64,000 nt of DNA from Dawidia cretensis (GTDB lineage Bacteria; Bacteroidota; Bacteroidia; Cytophagales; Cyclobacteriaceae): assembly GCF_018598175.1 (NCBI RefSeq), contig NZ_JAHESE010000031.1, forward strand, positions 1 to 64,000, given 5' to 3'. The notes under the pieces are model-generated. The model was not told the DNA's origin. It made no database searches and worked only from the letters and a program-made list of their open reading frames with translations. Position numbers and translations under genes: made by a program. This document shows, in pieces, positions 1 to 7,300 of the stretch (position 1 is the stretch's first letter; every line of letters starts with the position of its first letter).

Positions 1-267
1 TTGTACCACGGGGAAGTTCAGCGGGTTGCCTTTGTTGGTGGTTTTCAGGATGGTGCCACCTTTGACGTGAATGCCGGCCGTTACTTTGCTGGTGAGCTTA
101 ATAAGCTCTTGCGGGTCGTTGAACACGCCGTTAAACGCTTCCACACTGCCATATACTTCCCAGCCCTTTTCTTTGCGGGCGCGCTTCGCCACACCGCGGA
201 TAACAGCGTTTAGTCCAGGACAGTCGCCCCCTCCGGTGAGGACGAGTAGTTTCTTAGGTTTTTCCAT
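1..267 (-). CDS. pfkA: 6-phosphofructokinase, N-terminal part (cut by window edge)
   Basis: The first 89 residues of an ATP-dependent 6-phosphofructokinase, which phosphorylates fructose 6-phosphate to fructose 1,6-bisphosphate in glycolysis. The frame runs off the left edge of the window, so the C-terminal part is missing. It begins MEKPKKLLVLTGGGDCPGLN; the GGGDCPG motif at residues 11-17 is the nucleotide-binding loop of the PfkA family. The GGGD form (rather than GGDAPG) is common in the longer or pyrophosphate-dependent subgroup, so ATP versus PPi use cannot be decided here. It is followed downstream on the same strand by nothing visible; the Sua5 gene lies upstream on the same strand, 35 bases away, so the two may be cotranscribed. 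Confidence 0.9.
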   Translation of the reverse strand, partial: MEKPKKLLVLTGGGDCPGLNAVIRGVAKRARKEKGWEVYGSVEAFNGVFNDPQELIKLTSKVTAGIHVKGGTILKTTNKGNPLNFPVVQ

Positions 268-302
268 AGCGTTGCGTCTTACGACGTTTAAAGTATGCAA
301 TT

Positions 303-1253
303 TTAGTTAACCGCGGCGGCGCGGCGCAAGCGGTCGTTGATGGCGCGTCCCAGGCCCTCGTCGGGCACCAGCTCGGCCAGGATAAAGTCTACCGGCATTT
401 TGTCAAAGGCACGCAACGCTGTGAACAGCTGCTGCGCCGCTTCCGTCAGGCTACCGGCAGGCGAGAGAATGAATTGATAGGGGGAGTTGAAATCGGCTTG
501 AAAGGTCAGCAGTGCCGAGCGGTGCGCGGGGTACTGTTGCAGCAATTCTTCGATTGTGCCCAGGATCAGGCGCTTGCCCGGAGCATAGTGGCTCTTGAGC
601 TGGCCCGGCGCCTTGGGGTTGGACGACGAATGGGCTTGTACCTGTACCGGACCGACTACCCGCCCGATGTCTTCGAGGCTCAGGCCGCCCATGCGGTATA
701 TAGTCGTCTGGCCGTTTTCGACACCGACGATCGTTGACTCGATGCCGACACGGCAGGGACCGCCATCCAGAATATAGGGTATACGGTCGCCGAGCTGATC
801 GTTGACGTGCTGGGGCGTGACGGGGCTTACATACCCGAAGGGATTGGCGCTGGGTGCGGCTAACGGAAAGGGTAGCATTTCGAGTAGCTGTCGGGTCAGG
901 GCATGGTCGGGGCAACGAATGCCGACGGTGTCCAGTCCTGCGGTGACAAGGTCGGGTATGATGGCGCGTTTTTTCAGCACCAGGGTGAGGGGGCCGGGCC
1001 AGAATCGTTCGGCCAGGGCGCGCAGCGTGTCGGGTACTTCTTCCGCATATTCGTGTACGCGCGCCAGGTTGGGGACATGCACGATGAGCGGATCGAACTG
1101 CGGGCGGTTCTTTACCGTAAAGATGCGGGTGACGGCCGGGACCGACAATGCATTGGCCGCCAGCCCATAGACGGTTTCCGTCGGAATCGCCACCACCTGG
1201 GTTTCTTCGAGTAGGGCCTTGGCTATGCCGATGTCTGTTCCGATTTCCGCCAT
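303..1253 (-). CDS. L-threonylcarbamoyladenylate synthase (Sua5/YrdC/TsaC family)
   Basis: Makes threonylcarbamoyl-AMP from threonine, bicarbonate and ATP, the first step of the t6A modification of ANN-decoding tRNAs in the cytoplasm. The protein has 316 residues. The YrdC domain covers about residues 8-195 with the PTETVYGL motif at 24-31 and the KNRP substrate loop at 48-51; a Ser-Ala-Asn motif near residue 135 follows. The remaining C-terminal part (about 215-316) matches the extra Sua5 domain, so this is the long Sua5 type rather than the short TsaC type. The ATG start is supported by the match of the N-terminus to the family. Same strand as pfkA. Confidence 0.9.
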   Translation of the reverse strand: MAEIGTDIGIAKALLEETQVVAIPTETVYGLAANALSVPAVTRIFTVKNRPQFDPLIVHVPNLARVHEYAEEVPDTLRALAERFWPGPLTLVLKKRAIIPDLVTAGLDTVGIRCPDHALTRQLLEMLPFPLAAPSANPFGYVSPVTPQHVNDQLGDRIPYILDGGPCRVGIESTIVGVENGQTTIYRMGGLSLEDIGRVVGPVQVQAHSSSNPKAPGQLKSHYAPGKRLILGTIEELLQQYPAHRSALLTFQADFNSPYQFILSPAGSLTEAAQQLFTALRAFDKMPVDFILAELVPDEGLGRAINDRLRRAAAVN

Positions 1254-1334
1254 GGCCCCAAAACTACCTTTTTTTCTTTTCTGCTAAAACCATCACCTTT
1301 ACACCTGTTAAATTGTAAACACGATATACCTGCC

Positions 1335-1496
1335 ATGAGCAACAAAACGCGATCTGTTTTAAAAATTATAGCCATTATTCTCGCTGCGCTGGCCGTGCTG
1401 ATGTACATGGGCTGGGTGGCCATCCCCTTTATCTCGGTGTATAAATTCTGGATGGTGACCGCAGGCTTCGTGCTGCTGCTCATCAGCAGCAAATAA
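1335..1496 (+). CDS. small membrane protein, 53 residues
   Basis: A short reading frame starting MSNKTRSVLKIIAIILAALA and ending LLLISSK. It contains two hydrophobic helices, about residues 9-30 and 38-51, separated by a short polar turn, so it should be a small inner-membrane hairpin protein. It fills the whole gap between the divergently placed Sua5 gene and the convergent NUDIX gene, ending two bases before the NUDIX stop codon. I do not recognise the family. A reading frame on the opposite strand (1223-1492) overlaps Sua5 and has no membrane or domain logic, so I prefer this strand. The function is unknown. Confidence 0.6.
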   Translation: MSNKTRSVLKIIAIILAALAVLMYMGWVAIPFISVYKFWMVTAGFVLLLISSK

Positions 1497-1498
1497 CG

Positions 1499-2038
1499 TT
1501 AGTCCCGCAGCTTTTCGCGCATGCGCTCCATCGAGCGCTGGGTGGTGTAGTCGGTCAGCCTGTCAAGGGCTACCCACTGCAGATCATTTGACTCGTGGGT
1601 AATGACCAGAGGCTCGTGACGGTCGGCTTCCAGTAGAAACCGTACATCGAAATGCAGGTGTTCGGGAAAATCTTTCCGCGCCGGTATGGTGTGAATGTCG
1701 ATGTCAAAGATGACAGGTGTGCGAAGTCGCAGGCTTTTTAGACCGGTCTCTTCCGAAGCTTCACGCAGGGCTACCTGTTGCACGTCGGGGTCGCCGTCGG
1801 CGTGGCCACCGGGTTGCAGCCATTTGTTGAGCTTGGCGTGGTGGGTGAGCAGTACAACCTTTGTCGCGCTATCGACGATCCAGGCGGAGCCCGTAATGTG
1901 GCCGGGCAGGTGGTCGCGGTGAAAGGCACGCGGATGGGTGAGCAAGGAAAGAAATTGCTCGCGAAACGCCAGCTCTTCCGCAAAGTGGCTGCTGTAAGCT
2001 TGTAAGGTTTCGTGCAGGAGGGGTACGATAGATGGCAT
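1499..2038 (-). CDS. NUDIX hydrolase
   Basis: A 179-residue NUDIX-family pyrophosphohydrolase; the substrate is likely a nucleoside diphosphate linked to another group, but it cannot be named from sequence. The Nudix helix is visible at residues 78-100: Gly78, then the intact core REASEETGL at 92-100, which supplies the metal-binding glutamates. The first glutamate of the classical 23-residue box is not present at its usual spacing (Asp residues stand nearby), a common variation. An N-terminal helical stretch of about 45 residues precedes the fold. It is transcribed towards the small membrane gene. The hairpin at 2054-2091 separates it from the next upstream gene, so it probably has its own transcript. 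Confidence 0.85.
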   Translation of the reverse strand: MPSIVPLLHETLQAYSSHFAEELAFREQFLSLLTHPRAFHRDHLPGHITGSAWIVDSATKVVLLTHHAKLNKWLQPGGHADGDPDVQQVALREASEETGLKSLRLRTPVIFDIDIHTIPARKDFPEHLHFDVRFLLEADRHEPLVITHESNDLQWVALDRLTDYTTQRSMERMREKLRD

Positions 2039-2053
2039 GGTGTGTGTCGGTGA

Positions 2054-2091
2054 GAAAAAAATAAACCTCCCGCCGGTAGCCGACGGGAGGT
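2054..2091 (-). terminator. intrinsic terminator after the 115-residue secreted protein gene
   Basis: An inverted repeat, ACCTCCCG at 2065-2072 and CGGGAGGT at 2084-2091, with further partial pairing inside. On the minus strand the stem is followed by a run of T (the A-run at 2055-2061 on the given strand). It lies directly downstream of the gene at 2118-2465. Confidence 0.8.
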
Positions 2092-2117
2092 GGAGCCTGC
2101 GTTGCAGTATAAAGTCG

Positions 2118-2465
2118 TTACTGGATGACGACCGTTACTTTGTTGATGCGGTTCGCTTCCAGCTTGCCGGTTTGCTCGCCGCCGCCAAAGTTATCTTTGT
2201 CGTCTTTCTTGGCCAGTACATAATACGATACGGCTTTCAGCTCTTTCAGTTTCACCACGCCTTTGGCATCGGTCACACCTTGTGCCGCGACGTTGGTTTC
2301 GTTCTTATAGTCTTCTTCGGTCTCAAAAAGCTGCACGCTAACACCTTGCTCGGTGTTGCCCAACTCGTTGCGAATGGTTACGGTGAGCTGTGTTTTGATA
2401 ATTTGAAAGCTCATGGCCACCAGCACAATGGCAGCGGCTCCCAGGAGTTTAAATGATTGTTTCAT
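2118..2465 (-). CDS. secreted protein of unknown function with Ig-like/regulatory fold
   Basis: A 115-residue protein starting MKQSFKLLGAAAIVLVAMSF, a hydrophobic N-terminal export signal or membrane anchor. The rest looks like a single beta-sandwich of the carboxypeptidase-regulatory type: LTVTIRNELGNTEQGVSVQL, then a GVTDAKGVVKL turn, then YYVLAKK. Such domains present extracellular loops and often bind surface partners, but no enzymatic residues are visible. It sits downstream of the hexosaminidase gene on the same strand with its own -7 box in the 57-base gap, and ends at a strong terminator, so it is probably monocistronic. No specific function can be assigned. Confidence 0.7.
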   Translation of the reverse strand: MKQSFKLLGAAAIVLVAMSFQIIKTQLTVTIRNELGNTEQGVSVQLFETEEDYKNETNVAAQGVTDAKGVVKLKELKAVSYYVLAKKDDKDNFGGGEQTGKLEANRINKVTVVIQ

Positions 2466-2500
2466 AGTCGAAAAATATACGTTTAATCCCTAAACCCCAT

Positions 2501-2508
2501 CAAAAATA
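2501..2508 (-). promoter_or_regulatory. -7 box of a Bacteroidota promoter
   Basis: TATTTTTG on the minus strand matches the TAnnTTTG consensus exactly, 35 bases upstream of the start codon at 2465. I see no clear -33 TTG at the usual distance. Confidence 0.5.
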
Positions 2509-2522
2509 GGGCCTGTCAACAT

Positions 2523-4166
2523 TTATTTCTTTGAGACCGTGCTGTCAGCGGCGTGCTGCAGGTGTTTGGCATAGTGCACATCCCAGGCGTCGAGATGTTT
2601 AAAGTGGGTATCGAGACGGGTCAAAAAGTCCTCATAGTTGCGGTTCTCTTTCGCCGTCCACGCGACCTCCGCCATGGCGCAGGCACGCGGGTACATCATA
2701 TATTCCACGTGCTCGGGGGTAGGAATATATTCGGTCCACAGGTTGGCCTGAACACCCAGGATATGCTTTGCCTCGTCGGCGGTCAGCACGGCGGGGATGG
2801 GCTCGTAGGAATATACTTTGCTCACGGGCAGGTAGCCACCAATGGCCAAGGGCTCGTTCTCGCTGGTGGTGTCCTGGTAGTAGTCGAAATAACACCATCC
2901 CGTCGGCGTCATGATCACGTCGTGGTTTTGCCTGGCAGCCGCGATACCACCTTCTTCGCCACGCCAGCTCATGACGGTGGCGTTTGGTGCCAGGCCGCCT
3001 TCCAGGATCTCATCCCAACCAATGATCTGGCGGTCTTTGCTATTGATGTATTTTTCAATGCGCTGAATGAAGTAGCTCTGCAGCTCGTGCGTGTTCTTAC
3101 GGTTCTCTGCCTTCATGCGTTTTTTGCAATGCGGGCAGACCTCCCATTTGTCTTTCGGGCACTCGTCGCCACCGATGTGAATATACTTGCTGGGGAATAG
3201 CGTGATGACTTCGTCGAGTACACCTTCCAGGAAAGTGAATGTCTCTTCCTTACCGGCGCAGAATACATCGTCGAATACCCCAAACGTGGTGGCGGCCTGG
3301 TAGGGGCCACCGGTACAACCCAGCTCGGGATAGGCAGACAAGGCTGCCAGCGCATGGCCGGGCATTTCTATTTCGGGGATGATGGTCACGTAACGATCAG
3401 CCGCATATTTGATGATGTCTTTTACCTCTTCTTGCGTGTAGTAGCCACCGTAGCGTTTGCCGTCGAAGTCTTTCGGGTTCTTGGGATCGGCGTCACGTGC
3501 GTGACCAATCACCGTCTCTTTACGGTATGCTGCAATCTCTTGCAGCTTCGGATATTTTTTGATCTCGATACGCCAGCCCTGGTCTTCGGTCAGGTGCCAG
3601 TGAAAGCGGTTAAACTTGTGGTGTGCCAGCAGGTCGATATACTTCTTGATAAAGTCGGGTGGGAACATGTGGCGGCTTACGTCCAGGTGCAGGCCACGAT
3701 AGGCAAAGCGCGGTTGATCGGTGATGGTCACATACGGTACTGTCTTACCGTTTTCGGGAATGAGCTGCAATAAGGTCTGTATGCCGTAGAACAACCCGGC
3801 GCCGGCGGCGGCAGTGAGGCTTACGCCTTTTTCATCGACTACCAGTGTATAGCCTTCGTTTCCAAGCGCTGGATCTTCGGCGGTATAGAAGGCGATCTTA
3901 TCGGCGTCGTCCGAGAACTCGGTTACCGTGGCGTTGAGATTTTTGGTTTTGAGAAATTCTGCCAGCAAGTTACCGACGTTCTTTTCGTCGGCGGTCCTGG
4001 CGATGATGGCGATCTTCTTATTGTCCCAGTCGAGCACTTCGGTGCCGGGAGTAAGGGAAGCAGGTTTAGGAATGATGTGGAAGTCGGCGGGGTCGACTGG
4101 CTTTTTCTCCTTGGCACATGCTGCCAGCAGCAGCCACGCCAGGGCGACATAGAGTAGTTTTTTCAT
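2523..4166 (-). CDS. beta-N-acetylhexosaminidase, glycoside hydrolase family 20 lipoprotein
   Basis: A 547-residue exo-acting beta-hexosaminidase that removes terminal N-acetylglucosamine or N-acetylgalactosamine by substrate-assisted catalysis. The N-terminus MKKLLYVALAWLLLAAC is a lipoprotein signal with lipobox LAAC (Cys17), so the enzyme is anchored to a membrane, facing the periplasm or the outside. Residues about 30-150 form the GH20b accessory domain and 152-500 the TIM barrel. The catalytic Asp-Glu pair lies in HIGGDECP, with Asp334 and Glu335, and the HWHLTEDQGWR stretch is the usual family signature. A likely role is chitin or glycan scavenging or cell-wall turnover. It stands alone with its own promoter rather than in a polysaccharide-utilisation locus. 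Confidence 0.95.
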   Translation of the reverse strand: MKKLLYVALAWLLLAACAKEKKPVDPADFHIIPKPASLTPGTEVLDWDNKKIAIIARTADEKNVGNLLAEFLKTKNLNATVTEFSDDADKIAFYTAEDPALGNEGYTLVVDEKGVSLTAAAGAGLFYGIQTLLQLIPENGKTVPYVTITDQPRFAYRGLHLDVSRHMFPPDFIKKYIDLLAHHKFNRFHWHLTEDQGWRIEIKKYPKLQEIAAYRKETVIGHARDADPKNPKDFDGKRYGGYYTQEEVKDIIKYAADRYVTIIPEIEMPGHALAALSAYPELGCTGGPYQAATTFGVFDDVFCAGKEETFTFLEGVLDEVITLFPSKYIHIGGDECPKDKWEVCPHCKKRMKAENRKNTHELQSYFIQRIEKYINSKDRQIIGWDEILEGGLAPNATVMSWRGEEGGIAAARQNHDVIMTPTGWCYFDYYQDTTSENEPLAIGGYLPVSKVYSYEPIPAVLTADEAKHILGVQANLWTEYIPTPEHVEYMMYPRACAMAEVAWTAKENRNYEDFLTRLDTHFKHLDAWDVHYAKHLQHAADSTVSKK

Positions 4167-4197
4167 AGGTGTAGTGAATCCAGGATTGTGTTCCTTG

Positions 4198-4228
4198 CAT
4201 AGTTAGAGAAACAATCTTCAATAACCAA
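4198..4228 (-). promoter_or_regulatory. candidate promoter of the hexosaminidase gene
   Basis: On the minus strand, TTGG (4225-4228) is followed after 19 bases by TAACTATG (4198-4205), one mismatch from the TAnnTTTG -7 consensus. It lies 31 bases upstream of the start codon at 4166. Confidence 0.4.
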
Positions 4229-4268
4229 TGAAGCGCGCAAGTGTGTCTGTGTGCTTCTGATGAGGGGT

Positions 4269-4311
4269 AAAAAAGAACCGGGCTCCGGCATCAGAGATGC
4301 GCGGAGCCCGG
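4269..4311 (-). terminator. strong intrinsic terminator after the giant PKD protein
   Basis: A perfect 10-base inverted repeat, CCGGGCTCCG at 4278-4287 and CGGAGCCCGG at 4302-4311, with a second small stem (GCATC/GATGC) inside the loop. On the minus strand it is followed by a T-rich run (4269-4277). Confidence 0.9.
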
Positions 4312-4343
4312 TAGATATGTGTCAGCAGTGACCGTGTCGCGTG

Positions 4344-7300
4344 TTATCGCAACAGCAATACGCCGCCGCGTTTTTCGCGAACAGGGGCGTTTTCCTCTTC
4401 GCTTTTATACTTCAATACATACGTGTATGTGCCGGCGGGCATCAGCTGGCCTGCATTGTTTTTATAGCCACCGTTCCAGTTAAATGCCAGGTCACTGGAT
4501 TCATAGACCATTTCTCCCCAGCGGTTGAAGATATATACCTGGAAGTTTTCTTCCGATACATAGAATGTGAAGACTTGGAACATCTGGTTGGCGTTCAATC
4601 CGCTGGTAGGACGGAAGGCGTTCGGCGCGCTGATGACCGGCTCGCAGTCCACTTCGACAATGGCGTCGTCGGAGGTCTCGCAACCGAATTGGTTCTCCAG
4701 GCGCACGCGGTAGCGACCGGCTGCGCTGGCAATATAGGCCGTGTCGTAGAAGTTGAGCGACGACTCGCTGGTGCCGACGAGCTCGTACCAATCGTAGCTG
4801 GCAAAGCCAGGCCCCGGATAAAGCGTGGCTGTCTGAACATTGACAGGTGCGCCCGGGTCGGGACAGATCACGAAGTTGTCTTGCATGAGGCCCGGCGAAG
4901 CAGGCGCCAGGAAAATCTGCAACGTGGCAGAGGCATCGCAGCGACCGTCGCTTACGTGGACTCCGTAGAGACCTGCAGCGCGCTGGTCGGCAAGCTGTGC
5001 GGTGGTTTGGCCGCTGATGTCGGTGCTGTTCAATGACCATTGATAGGTTAACACGTCGCGGCTAGGTTGTGCCACGAGTGTGAACGGAGCGTTGTCGCAC
5101 GGCGGGCTGGTAGGCGGTGCAATCACCACTGTCAGCGGGCCGAGGAGACGTACATCTTCTAAGACTGCATCCGGGTTGCCGAAACAGCCCGACGTGGGGT
5201 TTTGCACGCGCAATGTATAGTCGCCTTCCACCGTAGCAACGAGCTGCATGCCGGAAGCGGAAATGCCGCTGCCAGGAGGGCCAGTCCAGGTATAGAAGTA
5301 ACTGGCAGGTGGTTGTACGCTGTTCACGGTACCGGTCAGGATAACAGGATTGGTACAAGGGTCGTACGGGAGGATTTCGGGAAAGAACGCAGGTTCGATC
5401 GAGATATTGGCCGTTGCATTTGTCGGACAGTTCGTTCCGTCGTCGATTAACACAGTCACCGCGTATTGTCCCGGAGTAACCGTTGCCACAGGAATCGTTT
5501 GGCCCGTGCCCGCTATGCCAGCCGGGACACTGCTCCAGGTATAGCTCACCGCTCCGGCCGGTAAAGCCGTGAGCTGTTGCGTTGTACAAAGCGCGCTGAC
5601 GTCAATACTTGCGTTCGGGATTTGAGGGCCCTGATTCAGGGTGATGGATGCGCCTGTCGGACAGCCCGCAGGAGGTGCACCACCAATGTATACGGTTATG
5701 TTATAGTTACCCGGAGGCAATGCCTGGGCGGTCTGGAAGCTTAATCCAGCCGCAGGTACATTTTGCGGTGCTCCAATTGCCGCTCCGGTACCGGCATCCT
5801 GTATGATATATACATCCGCGGTGGAGAACGGCGAGGTTGTCGAGGTGATCGTGACTTGCTGCGGCTGCGTGAGGCAGACTGTTGTATTCACATCCGTAAT
5901 CGTGGGTGTACCAATGCCATTGATCGTTTCCGTGGCGCCGGCAGGGCAGCCCGAGGCCTGATCATTCACGGTAATGGTATACGTACCGGGTGTCAGGCCC
6001 GTAAACGGACCCGTGATGGGCGAGCTACCGTTGGGGATCGCTGTCGGTCCGGTGAAACTATAAAAATAATTGGTGCTTTGTGTTACTACTGCTGTAAGCT
6101 GACCCGTGTTGGCCGCGCAGGCAATGGGGCCACCGGAAGTCAGCGTGACCGTGGGTGATTGGTTCACCGTAAACGTAATAGTGTCACGTGCAAAGCAGCC
6201 AGGAGGATTCGGGTCCGTATACGAAACGATGTACGTGAATGTACCCGGAGCCGAAAAGTCTACCGGCTGTGTCGGACCGGAGTTGCCCAGGTTGGCACCG
6301 TTCAACGACCATTGGTGGTTGTTAATGTTAATGTTGGTGTTCAATGTCTGGCCGGTGTTGGGCGCCGCACAGACAATAGCATCCGGGCCGAGGTTGATCG
6401 TAACGAGGGCCGGGTTTACACGGATCGTACCTTCTACACTACAGCCGGTGGCCGTGCTGGTCACGGTAACGAAGTACGTGCGTGCTTCGCTGATGGTAAG
6501 GGTTTCGGTTGTCTGTCCATCTTCCCACAGGTATGTCAGGCCCGGAGTATCCGTCGGGTTTGCATCGATCACCATGGGCGGTTGACACAGCGACAGGACT
6601 GTAGACGGATCGGGTGGCAGCGGGTTGATGATCACTGTATCACGCATGATGGCTACAGGGCCGATGCAGCGGTTGCTGATGCTCAGCACCACGTAATATG
6701 TCCCGGGGTTGGCGTAGGTATGTTCTACTTCGGTCAGGTTGATGCCCGACTCGCCGCCACCATCACCAAAGGACCATGTGAGCACGTCGATCGGGTCGGT
6801 GCCGGAGCCGGTAAAGTTCGTGGGTGATCCTAAACACTCGCCGGTATGCGCAATGGAAGGTCCCTGTGGCGCATCCGAAATGATCTGTATAAAGTTCGGC
6901 AGGCCCAGGCGGCTCACCGTTCCACCCACCAGCGGGAACGCATCAATTTGGAAAGTCGATGCCCGCGCGGTATCCGGTACGACGGTGATTACGCCCAGGG
7001 CGGGCTGGTCCTTGACCGCGACATAGATCTGTTGATCCGGGCCCATCACAATGGCACCCAACCCTTGCGGATAGTCGGCATCAGACATGCGCGGCGTGGC
7101 GCTCGGCTGGCGTGGTATGCCCAGGGAGTCGAATGCGTATTCGTAGAGCTTGGAGGGAGAGCCCAATAACGATACATACAGTTTGTTACCACCGGCACCA
7201 AACTCGACACCATAAGCCTGACCGGCCGTGGTGTTCATGTTGATGGTGCGCAGGTTTGTTACCGTACCCGCCGAGTCGATGAAGTCAAAGACTTCGACGA

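Noticed and set aside
1223-1492. 89-codon minus-strand frame overlapping Sua5
   Set aside because: Overlaps a certain gene and lacks any pattern, while the plus strand encodes a clean two-helix membrane protein.
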